The notes: generated from the sequence alone by a model not told the origin. DNA of 17,500 bases from Chrysomallon squamiferum (GCA_012295275.1 CM022667.1:3134501-3152000), one strand, 5' to 3'. Numbered from the stretch's first letter, positions 1 to 9,230 are shown. Program-made: numbers and translations.

Positions 1-1041
1 TTTTTTTTTTTTTTTTTTTTTGTAGTGTTTTAAATGCTCAGAAGAGATAAGGTGTTGTTAACAAAAATCTCGTTAGAGGATTAGTGTGCTTTTTAAATTA
101 CACTGGTGGTGTAATTTTGTGTATTTCCTAAAGATTATGGCAGTTTAATTTTTTTTTTGTCTTATTTTATATTTTTTTTGAGTTGGATGACAGTTTATAT
201 TTTGTCGAAACACTGTTTGGATTTTGTGAATTTTGCATAGAGCATCGTTTCTGTTTTTTTGGAAGTTATTTGATTATTTTCATTCTGTGTGGATGTAGGA
301 CTGTAACTATCTTCATTTTGTTTGTATATAGGGAATTAACTGTTTTCATTTTGTGTTGTTAATTTATCTTCATTCTGTTTTCATTCAGGTTTTTCAGTTT
401 ATCTTCATTCTGGAAGAATGTAGATAATTTTTATGGATATTAATGTTTTAGTGTCTTTTTGTTCATTAGCAGAGATCATGGATATTTATTTAAAGGATTT
501 TATTTGTTTTAATTTATAACTGATACAAATTTTATTTAAATTTTTTTTAAAAAATGATTCCATAAAGTGAAAAAAATGAGGATAAAACTGATTATTTTTA
601 TTTCTAACTACAATTTACAGTTTTAGTAATAAATACATCATCAGAAGTACTAAAAAAATAAAACCAGCTGTGGTTTCATGAGCTTTTTCATGATGACAAT
701 TTCAACTATTATTATGATAATGGATGATTCTGATTTATTAATGAAAGCAGAAAGAGAACTTTGGTCTTAATTTTATGTCTAAAGCACAGTGATTTAATGT
801 TATACAAAAAACAACAACCACAAATATGATAAATCCTTATCATTTTTCCTGTCCCTTTATCATTTGGACATCATGAAAATATCAAGGCTGTTGTTTTGAA
901 AGTTCATGATTTGAATATCATAAAAATAAATGGATATAACTGAACATGTCATGGTTATTTTTCCATTGGCAACAACATTGTGATCAGCAACATGGAGTGA
1001 CAGTCAGTTTTTGTTAAATCTTAAACCAAAAATCTTGACAG
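1..1041. other. Gene-free T-rich stretch, probably intron
   Basis: No convincing exon is seen. The + strand is T-rich and the window opens with 21 T. Between about 276 and 420 there is a degenerate short repeat built around TTCATTCTG/TTCATTTTG. It is likely the intron upstream of the next exon, because that exon is entered in mid-codon. Upstream exons of the + strand gene must lie before the window. Confidence 0.5.
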
Positions 1042-1140
1042 GTGTAAAATTTGTTGTTATAACTGGAACTAAAAACCAGTTTGATCTGTTATGTCAAATG
1101 TCATATCTGCCTGGCACTGGATTTTTTCCTCAGCTTCGAG
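1042..1140 (+). CDS. Probable CUB-tail exon of + strand membrane receptor gene
   Basis: A 99-base open segment runs from an AG at 1040-1041 to a strong donor (GAG|GTAAGT at 1141). It is entered with two bases of a codon and left with one, so it keeps frame with the transmembrane exon at 1366. The translation includes FVVITGTKNQFDLL and ends YLPGTGFFPQLRG. The GTGF near the end resembles the last strand of CUB domains (typically a G-x-GF motif). The acceptor has a poor pyrimidine tract. A better acceptor (TTTTTTCCTCAG) ends at 1133 and would leave a 7-base microexon in the same phase. The donor is well supported; the 5' boundary and the CUB assignment are tentative. Confidence 0.45.
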
Positions 1141-1273
1141 GTAAGTCTTGTAATGTTTAACCTTTGCTGTGTACAATGTGTGTATAATATATATATATAC
1201 ATACATCATGTTCCTTCTGCTATTACTAGAGTAATTATTACCATTACCACCATTGTTATATTATGTACAGACA

Positions 1274-1275
<2 letters not shown>

Positions 1276-1304
<29 letters not shown>
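1276..1304 (+). repeat. Poly-T run of 29 bases in intron 1141-1365
   Basis: An uninterrupted T run lies 60 bases upstream of the acceptor of the transmembrane exon. A short (TA)n stretch is at 1188-1200. The intron is otherwise ordinary, with GTAAGT at its start and TTTTTCAG at its end. Confidence 0.9.
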
Positions 1305-1306
<2 letters not shown>

Positions 1307-1365
1307 CTTCATTTCTCTTTCCATCTCCAGTTACTCGTCAAACTAAATTTTTCATTGTTTTTCAG

Positions 1366-1568
1366 GTAGAAACACGTATTCTAATGCCTCCTCCTACACC
1401 ATCAGCATCGGTGTCATCATTCCCATGGTTGTGTCCATCTTCCTCATAGTTGTCATCTGTCTTCTCATCATCTTCATACGCCGTTGTCGCCGACTGGCAC
1501 AGCAAAACAGACAGATGACGAATGAACGCGCATTTCTTCAATTTCTGGAAACTCGCAACAGGCAAATC
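1366..1568 (+). CDS. Transmembrane exon of single-pass receptor
   Basis: This exon runs from acceptor TTTTTCAG to donor ATC|GTAAGT. Read from 1368 it is open for 67 codons. First come about 10 extracellular residues with an N-glycosylation sequon (NAS). Next is a hydrophobic segment of about 27 residues (codons near 1400-1482, starting TISIGVIIPMVV), and then a basic stop-transfer cluster RRCRR. The cytoplasmic start continues LAQQNRQMTNERAFLQF. Positive charge after the helix predicts a type I orientation, with the preceding CUB-like sequence outside. The exon ends exactly at a codon boundary, but the following PPAY exon needs one extra base. That mismatch is unresolved. The identity of the receptor is not recognised. 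Confidence 0.8.
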
Positions 1569-1952
1569 GTAAGTTTTTGACTTTTAATTTAAAAATAAAA
1601 TATTGTTGAAAATTAAAATGATTTGTTAGTAAGATACAGGTTAAAAAATTTAATTGTGTTTTGTTCTAAACTTATTTCTTTATTTATTTTGTATTACCAT
1701 CGTAATCTGTTTCCATTCTGTTAAATTATTTTCATTTTTTTTTTTTATCGTTCTAGAGAACAAACTGTGAAAAACAGAGGTCTAATAATCTTGACTTTAA
1801 AAAAATGTTCCTCTTTGCTGAATGGATATCACAAATAATTAAGAATTAGACACTATTTGAGTTTTCACTGAAATAATTTTTTTTTTAGTTACAGTTAATT
1901 GTTTGAGCAGTATGATTAATAATAAAAATATATTTTTTTTTTCTAATTACAG
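1569..1952 (+). other. Intron between transmembrane and PPAY exons
   Basis: The intron opens GTAAGT and closes with TTCTAATTACAG. A second good acceptor, a T-rich tract ending CTAG at 1756, could start a microexon at 1757 (AGAACAAACT, then GT). Its 10 bases would repair the phase difference between the flanking exons. This is a guess from phase arithmetic only. The rest is AT-rich with no other feature. Confidence 0.5.
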
Positions 1953-2059
1953 GTCATCACAACAGAAACAGAAACAGAATGAATCTGACAGTCCAGCAGG
2001 ATGCTCCTCCAGCTTATGATGAGGTGATTAGAAACACTCCCATTGGTTACCTCAATATG
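1953..2059 (+). CDS. Cytoplasmic-tail exon with PPAY motif
   Basis: The exon is bounded by CTAATTACAG and ATG|GTAAGA. The useful frame (codons from 1955) reads HHNRNRNRMN and then LTVQQDAPPAYDEVIRN, ending GYLNM. It exits at a codon boundary and joins the last exon in frame. PPAY is a canonical PPxY ligand for WW domains, as in NEDD4-family E3 ligases, usually controlling endocytosis and turnover of membrane proteins. That is family knowledge, not shown here. In the phase offered by the transmembrane exon, the segment would hit TGA after nine codons. So a microexon, use of an internal AG at 1996 or 1999, or a one-base error must intervene. Confidence 0.7.
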
Positions 2060-2087
2060 GTAAGATTTTTCTTTTTAGTTTTAATGA

Positions 2088-2145
2088 TGCCACACACACG
2101 CAAACAGACACACACACACACAAACAAACATACAGACATAAAAAC

Positions 2146-2200
<55 letters not shown>

Positions 2201-2215
2201 AACAAACATACACTC
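2088..2215 (+). repeat. (CA)n microsatellite with CAAA interruptions
   Basis: A CA-rich tract begins 29 bases after the PPAY exon. It contains an uninterrupted (AC)n run from about 2152 to 2196, flanked by AAAC and ACAG variants. The PPAY frame runs on into it as an HT-repeat peptide that has no biological meaning. Confidence 0.9.
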
Positions 2216-2474
2216 CTATAAAACACTTTCTGTTAGAGATTCTCCATAAGTTTTATCATTAAATTTACTAAAAACTTGATCTGTGTTTTATTGCAGCTTA
2301 AGGAATATTAGTTTGATTAAAAAATGACAGTTTATAAATAAAAAATAAATAAATAAATAAAAATGTTTATGAATTTAAATCAGTATTTTGTGTATGAATA
2401 AATACTTGGTTTTTCAGTCTAGTTCAAAGAAAATATTGGCTGTGATGTGTTTTCATTTAGTCATTTATATATAG

Positions 2475-2850
2475 ATTTAGTTTGTAGATATCTCTATAAT
2501 ATATTCTTCTAAATCAGTTTTGTTTTAAATAGAAAACCCTGTTTCTGTTTCCATTTAAACAGGCATTCACATAGATATAGATGTACTTACAGACTGTAGA
2601 TAGATACCTTCATAATATATTCTTCTAAATCAGTTTTGCTTTAAATATAAAACCTAGTTTCTGTTTCCACTTAAACAGGCATTCATATAGATCTAGATAT
2701 AGATACAGACTGTAGACAGATACCTTTATAATATATTCTTATAAATCAATTTTGTTTTAAATACCTTTATAATATAGTCTTATAGATCAATTTTGTTTTA
2801 AATATAATGCTCAGTTTCTGTTTTCACTTAAACAGGCCTTCGCGTGGTTG
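2475..2850 (+). repeat. Triplicated ~116-bp unit carrying a 3' splice site
   Basis: Three head-to-tail copies each contain a GTAGAtA...ATAATATATTCTT segment, then AAATCAgTTTTGtTTTAAAT, then TTTCTGTTT(T/C)CA(C/T)TTAAACAG. The AGs end at 2562, 2678 and 2835. The third copy carries an extra internal duplication of about 41 bases, which gives the 157-base spacing. The duplicated unit extends into the first codons of the last exon. The real exon begins GCC TTC GCG TGG; copy 1 reads GCA TTC ACA TAG and copy 2 reads GCA TTC ATA TAG. Confidence 0.85.
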
Positions 2851-3462
2851 CAACCTGATGATACAGTGATATCTCCTCCATCTTACGAAGAGGCTACCAG
2901 CTCTGTCACAGACCTGCCGAGATTGAACCCACCAGATGTTGTCCACAACCCACCTGTCAATTCATCTGTCAGTTCTTCAGGTGTAGAAAATAAATCAGAG
3001 AATCAGACCGTGACCTTGTTAGTGACGTCATCAATGGCATCACCGGTGACATCATTGTCAACAGCTGCAGAGGATTCTACAGAGAGTGGGGCAGCCAGTA
3101 GCCCCCTGACAGTAAGGAGCCTTGGGGAGGAGGCTTATGAATCAGATTTGAATCCAATATTGTCAGATCAAACAAATACAGTTGTCACAGAATCTGGATC
3201 TCTTGCTGATGTTGATGATGATGACGATGAAGACAGTGACATGGACAGTTCTGTTATAGATTCAGTTACAACCCCTGTTCCTGGATCGCCAGAATCCACC
3301 CAACGATCCACTCCTGAATTAAATCGATTCCCTTCGTCTAGTTCAGTTTCTCTTGTGATCAGTGAAGCTGACAATGTGATTGGCACAAATGCAGCTGACA
3401 ATTATGGTTGTGAAACTCATAGCCAAAGTGGATTTACTCCAAATGTATGCCAGGGGAGATAA
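2836..3462 (+). CDS. Last coding exon: PPSY cytoplasmic tail, frameshifted near its end
   Basis: The exon is entered at a codon boundary after TTTCACTTAAACAG and reads AFAWLQPDDTVISPPSYEEA. It continues as a low-complexity Ser/Thr/Pro-rich tail of about 200 residues. PPSY is a second WW-domain ligand, 33 residues after PPAY. An acidic run (DDDDDEDSD) lies near codons at 3217-3245, followed by a Ser/Pro-rich segment with SPE/TPE sites that could be phosphorylated. The reading frame stops at TAA 3460-3462. One base must have been lost at about 3451-3456: the next frame continues the same nine-residue repeat for about 51 more codons to TAA at 3615-3617. A disordered signalling or endocytic tail is likely. 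The family is not recognised. Confidence 0.8.
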   Translation, partial: AFAWLQPDDTVISPPSYEEATSSVTDLPRLNPPDVVHNPPVNSSVSSSGVENKSENQTVTLLVTSSMASPVTSLSTAAEDSTESGAASSPLTVRSLGEEAYESDLNPILSDQTNTVVTESGSLADVDDDDDEDSDMDSSVIDSVTTPVPGSPESTQRSTPELNRFPSSSSVSLVISEADNVIGTNAADNYGCETHSQSGFTPNVCQGR

Positions 3463-3590
3463 TTCCAAATAGGGAGCATGATACAGATGGAACTCCAAAC
3501 AGCAGTCAGGTGGAGGTAACTCCAGATAGCTGTCAGGAGGAGATAACCCCAGATGTGCACCAGGTGCAGGTAACTCCAGCCAGGAGAGTG
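3436..3590 (+). repeat. 27-bp coding minisatellite at the C-terminus
   Basis: Units start with ACTCCA, ATTCCA or ACCCCA at 3436, 3462, 3492, 3519, 3546 and 3573. The spacing is 26, 30, 27, 27 and 27 bases. Each encodes a nine-residue theme T-P-(N/D)-x-x-x-Q-x-E/Q-(V/I). The first unit is one base short (CAGGGGAG where the unit at 3519 has CAGGAGGAG), which creates the stop at 3460. Confidence 0.85.
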
Positions 3591-4107
3591 CCAAGACAAG
3601 AATCAAGAAATGTTTAACTAGAGAAATGTTATTTTCTTTTCCAAACAACAGAGACCAGGATTCATTTGTGTAAATTACTTTTTGCTTTGAATTTTTAGAC
3701 GATACCTTGAATGCAGTCATATCATATCAAGGACTTGGATTCTGTGTGTTGCAGGTTGTGCCCATGACTCCTAACAGTTGTTATATATCATAAAATAATA
3801 TATATGCAGGTCAAGAGGTGTGATATCAGTCTTTATTTATTCCAGATGTTTCACTGATGTTGTTGTTGTTATTATTATTATTATTGGTATTTTTTTTTTC
3901 ATTTTTTTTCATTATGCTGAGCATTCTTTCATTTTAAAATTTGTATCCTACACAATGATGATGCTCTTTCCCTTGTCAGAAGTCCTGGAAATATTCCTGG
4001 TGTGATAATTGTTTTATTAATTACTGCTGAAGTTAATTATCAAGTAATTACCATATTTTATTAATTAATGTCTGGTACATTTCAGTGCTAAAATATTTTC
4101 CAGTAAA

Positions 4108-4142
<35 letters not shown>

Positions 4143-4146
4143 TACA
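4108..4146 (+). repeat. (TA)n-(CA)n compound microsatellite
   Basis: An alternating TA run passes directly into CACACACACA. A second, shorter (TA)n is at 4182-4192. Confidence 0.85.
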
Positions 4147-4511
4147 TACAAAAATAATTAGAATTTAAATTTACATAAGAATATATATATATAATTATAT
4201 TTTAATTGTCTTTTTTTTTATTAATATGGACATTTAGTAACTTTAAGAAGTATATACTAAATTATGAATTTATTAATACTATTTATATTCCTGAAATTTT
4301 TATGCTCTGTTCATATATTATTATTTTTAATGTTTTTAAACAGATTTAAACAGTTTTACTCCACTAGAATTTTTTATGACATGTATTTAATTATGTTTAT
4401 ATATTTTGAAGAAAAAAGATATACATGCTTTATATGCATTATACACTTACTATATATTTCAGTAATATAATGTGATTTTAATACTTTGTTTAATTTTAGA
4501 TTAATTTTATG

Positions 4512-4560
4512 AATGTGTGTGTGTTTGTGTGTGTGTGTTTATGTGTGTGTGTGTGTCTGT
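4512..4560 (+). repeat. (GT)n microsatellite
   Basis: GT repeats are interrupted by TTTGT and TTTATGT. Confidence 0.85.
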
Positions 4561-4974
4561 ATGTTGACATGTTTAATTAAAAATGTTATATAACAAGTAA
4601 GCATGAAATATTTCCTCTTTTTTTAAAGTAGACTGTAAAATTATTTTTATTTTTGTTGTTATTATTATTATTATTGTTATTATTATTTATTATTGTTGGT
4701 ATTGTTTTCTGTTACTTTTCAAACAAAATGTGGTAAAAAAAGAAAGAGAAGGAATTTCTATATTTCTTCTGTTTGATCTGTGAATCAATTTAAAAGTATC
4801 TTTTCTTGATATCTTTAAGATATATAAAAAAATATTAATAATAATTATTATTAAAAAATTTATGTGCAGTTTAAACCATGGTTGTTTTACTAGTATTTTG
4901 TAAATATATTTTTATGTTGCAGTTTTGATCTTTTTATAGTTTTATTTTTATTTATTTTATTAATCATGATCTAC

Positions 4975-5530
4975 CTAAAACATTTAGGTTTGTTTTATTC
5001 AGGATATCAAAAACGAGCACATTTTTGTTCTATTCAGGTTACCCAATCATAAATAATTGTTTCATTTGAGATAACTAAGAACATTTGTTTCATTGCTGGG
5101 TATCAAGATAGTTGCATTTCTTTTTATCAAGGACATCTGTGTATGTATGGATATTGATGCTGTTGTGTGTGGGTGTATGCTGAGTTTTGTAAGGATCCAG
5201 AAATTTACATTTATTTTATTTAGAATCCACAAACACATTAATTTACTTTATTGTTCATTTCCTTTCCATTATTTCCATTTGTTTTTTTTTCATATAAATG
5301 TCTTTGTATTTAGGATATTTGTTTTATTCAGACTTTCTTTCTAAAATATATATTTTAATGTTTGTTATTATTATTATTATGATTATTATTTAATTTATTT
5401 ATTTTTTTTATTTTTATTTTTTAAATTTTCAGTTTTGTCTGAAAAAACCATCAGTTTTGTTCATGATAAAAACACACATTTTATGTTCAGGATGTCTAAA
5501 TATACATATTTGGTGATACTCTGTTTACAA
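4975..5530 (+). repeat. Degenerate repeat around TTT(T)ATTCAGGAT
   Basis: Short similar phrases recur: TTTGTTTTATTCAGGATATC (4990), TTTGTTCTATTCAGGTTAC (5025), TTTTTATCAAGGACATC (5120), TTGTATTTAGGATATTTG (5304) and TTTTATGTTCAGGATGTC (5480). They look like remnants of a decayed minisatellite of roughly 40-50 bp. Each also mimics a 3' splice site, but no open exon follows. Confidence 0.4.
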
Positions 5531-5986
5531 ATATGAAATTTATAAAGTTGTATGTAATTATTGTATAATTATCTGCATTGAAAATTTTTTTATTAACTAA
5601 ACCACATCATAGTTTTTAACTGAGTGACATAGTTTTAATTTGTGAGTTTTAATCTTAATTGGCCACTTTTTTTTTTTTTTGTTTTTTACTTATGCTAAAA
5701 TCTAAGAATTTATTTTTTGAGGTGTGTGTGTGTGTGTGAATTTTTTTTCTTCTTCACATTTTCATTCAGTTTTTATCAAATATAAACAAAGGTTGTTTTT
5801 AGTTTGTTTTGGGGCTTTTATTGAAGAAAAAAAAAATTGTAAAAATATTTTTAAAAATTTGTAATGTAATTAAACATTCGTAAGTAATGGTCTTCCATCA
5901 TATCATATGAAGCTGTTATTGTTTTGAGAAAAATATTTTAAAAATATTTAAATAAAATTGTTTTTTTCCCAAGATATAAAATATTT

Positions 5987-6008
5987 AAAAAAAAAAAAAA
6001 AAAAAAAA
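5987..6008 (+). repeat. Poly-A run of 22 bases
   Basis: An uninterrupted A tract follows ATATAAAATATTT. It could be the tail of a retroposed element, but no body is recognisable upstream. Confidence 0.85.
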
Positions 6009-6503
6009 TGTTATGAATCATTCATAAGTAACTGAACGAAGCAGACTTGTTTTTGTGAAATATTTTACATTTTTGTGTGATGTGTGAAAAATGTGTTTTT
6101 GCTCAAGTTTTAATATATGCAAAGTAGAAATGATAAATTCTTGTTTTCAACAGGGCTTTGTTCAGTAAAGGCTCCTTGGAAATAGATCACGTTTTAATCT
6201 AGATAGCATTTGTTTAGATTTGCATTTAAAAAGAAATTGTTGCATATCATAAAAATATATATTTTTATAAATCAGACTTTTTTTGGTTTGAGTAATTATG
6301 TGTGTACATGTATGGTAAAAATAATGTGAATTAATATGAAGTATTTATATTGTTACCAGTAACATAAGCCTCCACATATGCATATCCAAGCACACACACC
6401 CACACAGACACATAACCACATTTTTCTAAAATGGAGTGAAATTTGGAAAACAGATTAGATAATTACAAAAATAAATTTTTATTCTTTTGTTGTCTTGTTT
6501 ATT

Positions 6504-6511
<8 letters not shown>

Positions 6512-6543
<32 letters not shown>
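6512..6543 (+). repeat. Poly-T run of 32 bases
   Basis: This is the longest homopolymer in the window. The read length here is likely unreliable. Confidence 0.9.
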
Positions 6544-6749
6544 CCAAAAATAAATTGATACTAATTATCAATTGTCCTTTACTTTATTTGATGTTGAATG
6601 TTTAACGTTGAACTGTATATCTGTGATCATTATTAATAATTTTTAAAATAAATATTATATTAAGGCTTTAATCCAAAGTATAACAATTTACCGTCTCTAA
6701 AATATGGTTATAAATTACTATTATTATAATCATTAAAGAACAAGAGATT

Positions 6750-6880
6750 TCATTGGTTAATAAATAAATCTATTATAAAACGGTGATTGTGATTGATCAG
6801 CTCGTTTGGTTGATAATGGTATGTGATTGGTTATTCTGGTAGAGAACCCATATTTGATTGGTTGCATTACATCATCATCA
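6750..6880 (-). promoter_or_regulatory. Three CCAAT-box-like motifs on the minus strand
   Basis: ATTGGTTA, ATTGGTTA and ATTGGTTG occur at about 6754, 6828 and 6858. On the minus strand these read as AACCAAT, the usual CCAAT-box context bound by NF-Y. A TGATTACATCA follows at about 6881. No gene start is seen downstream on the minus strand, so promoter function is unproven. The three copies within about 110 bases in AT-rich DNA are the only support. Confidence 0.2.
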
Positions 6881-6899
6881 TGATTACATCACCCAGTTA

Positions 6900-8090
6900 T
6901 TTTTATATTTTTAAGTTATAATTAAATTTAGATGATTTTAGCTGCTTTTTATTGACTTTATTCAAATTTAAAATAATATAAAAAAATTAAGAACTGAAAA
7001 TAGCAGATAATGCTATATTTTGTTAATATTGTTTGATTCATTTACAAATCTGATTAATAAAATGAAAATATGTATAAAATTCATGTTCTTGTGTTTTTTT
7101 ATTCATTTTTTTTTTATCAAATTTTTGGGTAAATGATATATTTTAATATTCATGTTTCATTTAGACAGACAGAAGAATATAATTTAGTTACAAAATAGAT
7201 GAAGAAATATCACAAAACAAGCCACTTTTATCCCCTATAATAAATACATTTTAATAATGTTTAAAAACGTTTTAACAGCATTTGTGTTTCTTTGCTTTTT
7301 TCTTTTTTTTTTTTCCGATAGTTTCAGTTTTTTAACAAAAATAGCAACAACAAAAAAAAAAAAAAAAAAAAAGTAATACACCCAAACACTGAAATAACGC
7401 CACTATAATAATAAAAATATTTTTTTTTTTAAAAGAAGAAAAAAGAAAAGAAAGAAAAAGAGAAAAAATAAAAGAATAAATAAAACTAAAACAACAAATA
7501 TAATTAATACAAAATAATAATTACAAACAAAACACTGCTATAACTAATAAAAATATTAAGTTGATAAACAATGCAACAAATAAAAAATAAATAATAGTAA
7601 ACATTATCTGTGGTAAAACTTTTTATTAAATCGGCAACAAATTTTAAAAATATAGATTATATGGGTTTATAGATGAGGCGTATGAAGAACGAATAATCTG
7701 TTAAGACAGCGAAAAGCACGTTCATAAAAAGACGTACAGAATATAATACAGCAGAAATATAAAACTGTCTCGACATACGAATATGTTTTGAAATTGATTA
7801 GAATAACATAATTGCTTAACATATATGACGTTTATTAGGACAAAAGGATATTCCAGTTTGATGGACATTTTTTGGCAAAAAAAAATGAACGAACGAAATA
7901 AAAATATCCTTTAAAGTATTCTGTTGTCATAAATGTGTGCATAATCAAAATATCTGGGGTATGATATAGTTTGTTTCAACGGTATATGTCCTAGTTTTGC
8001 TTTCTTTTGCTTTAGTTTGCTCGGTGAATTTATTAGTCAATACCATTACTTAGCGTTGAGAACATTTTATTTATTTATTTTTATTTTCAG
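6900..8090. other. Gene-free stretch containing the T-to-A strand-bias switch
   Basis: Up to about 7.2 kb the + strand is T-rich. From about 7.34 kb it becomes A-rich (poly-A at 7352-7372, then long AAAAGAAAG and AATAAAACA tracts to 7600). No exons were found. A minus-strand acceptor-like site near 7707 is followed by only 13 codons and was not accepted. Confidence 0.6.
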
Positions 8091-8144
8091 TATCTCGGTT
8101 ACCAGAGAATCTTGACCTGAATTACTTAGAGAAACATCACAAAG
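8091..8144 (+). CDS. Orphan exon-like segment, + strand
   Basis: A 54-base segment lies between a strong acceptor (TTTATTTTTATTTTCAG) and a donor (AAAG|GTAATT). It is entered with two bases and left with one, and has an open frame of 17 codons reading SRLPENLDLNYLEKHHK. The other frames contain stops. No adjacent exon of a + strand gene is certain. A possible continuation is the acceptor at 10206, where the phases match but a stop comes after ten codons. It could belong to an unseen gene, be an alternative exon of the left gene, or be chance. Confidence 0.3.
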
Positions 8145-8269
8145 GTAATTCCCTTGTATTCTCCGTGTATACAAATCATTGGTAAATAACGTACAGTGAA
8201 ATTTATTTTATTACCTGGTTGTGCGGAACGGGTTCAACATTGTTTTGGTTATCACACATCTCGTAATAC

Positions 8270-8800
8270 TTTCCTTATTTTTTAAAATTATTTATTAATT
8301 ATTTATTAATGTTATTCTAAAAGGGCTTGTAAATTTATAATATGTATAATATATATTTCGTGTAACTTTGCTTATTTATTTTGATAAATTATTTTTAATA
8401 TTATTTAAAAATCATTTAAAAGAGGCTTGTAAATTTTAATGTAACGTATTACCTACATCGCATTAAAGTGGCTTATTTATGTTGATAAATTGTTTATTAA
8501 TCAAAAAAACAAAAAAAGCACGTTAAAGCTTTCAAAAGATGGTTGTGTATTTATAATATGAATAACAACTAGTTCTCCTAAGTTCCCTTATTCTTTTTAA
8601 TAAATTATTTATTAATGTTATTAAAAATACTTTAAAAAAATAATCCAATTCAACAGAGGCTTGTATATTTATAACAGAAAAACGTACTACATATATATCG
8701 TGTAACATTCTTCTTATTATTTTTTAATAAATTATTTATTAATGTGAATAAAAATGCAATAATTTTATGAAATAATAAAAAAGTCTTGTAAATTTACAAA
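8270..8800 (+). repeat. Five-copy degenerate tandem repeat, ~100-125 bp unit
   Basis: Each unit has CTTATT...ATAAATTATTTATTAATGTTATT, then AAAAAT, then AGGCTTGTAAATTTATAAT. The GGCTTGT(A)AATTTATAA phrase occurs near 8323, 8423, 8541, 8657 and 8783. The ATAAATTaTTTATTAAT phrase occurs four or five times in step with it. Copies are well diverged, so the array is old. Confidence 0.7.
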
Positions 8801-9167
8801 TGATTATGATTAAATACGATTGATAGCTGAATGCATATTGAATAATTTATATTCTGAACGTACGTATTTTCGTTCGCTGTTTTCCGATCTCGGATTAATA
8901 CATACTGTACTGATTAGTAAATAGAAACGATTTTACAGATAATGATACCATTTTAAATGAAACACCAAACACTAAAACAAATAAATGTATAACCATAAAA
9001 AAAATAAAATAAAAAAAAGGGCTTTATTCATTTTATTGTATTTTGCGTTGTAACACCCCAACACGAATAAAATCAGGAATTATGAATGTCGTAATTGTTG
9101 TAATTGTTGCAACAGTTTTAATACAGACATTATCCATAATAAAATAATTATTAAATCATATTAAATT
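8801..9167. other. Gene-free AT-rich stretch
   Basis: No exon or motif was recognised. Poly-A-rich tracts lie near 9000-9018. Confidence 0.5.
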
Positions 9168-9187
9168 GCAATACATACATACATATG

Positions 9188-9230
<43 letters not shown>

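Larger units (their letters stand above)
3618..4970. other. 3' flank or UTR of the + gene, AT-rich with microsatellites
   Basis: No exon is seen. GTT/ATT triplets lie at about 3859-3886 and 4650-4697. A (TA)n-(CA)n compound tract is at 4108-4146 and a (GT)n tract at 4512-4560. Several AATAAA-like hexamers occur, but in DNA this AT-rich they do not fix the transcript end. Confidence 0.6.
5531..6745. other. Gene-free AT-rich stretch
   Basis: No exon with matching splice sites and an open frame was found on either strand. The stretch contains homopolymers (T at 5669-5680, A at 5987-6008, T at 6512-6543) and a short (GT)n at 5723-5738. It may be 3' UTR or intergenic. Confidence 0.6.

Noticed and set aside
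1081-1449. 122-residue + strand open frame
   Set aside because: It crosses a donor, a poly-T tract and the transmembrane exon in the wrong frame. Splice sites and the hydrophobic helix support the other frame.
3343-3720. 125-residue minus frame over the last + exon
   Set aside because: This is the antisense shadow of the PPSY exon and its 27-bp repeat. It has no splice or domain support.
7620-7710. Terminal exon of the minus gene after a TCTTAACAG acceptor
   Set aside because: The phase fits, but only 13 codons precede a stop. There is no membrane helix and no conserved motif, and the intron would be more than 3 kb.
8215-8245. tRNA T-arm-like GGGTTCAAC
   Set aside because: No acceptor stem, D-arm or anticodon arm could be paired around it.
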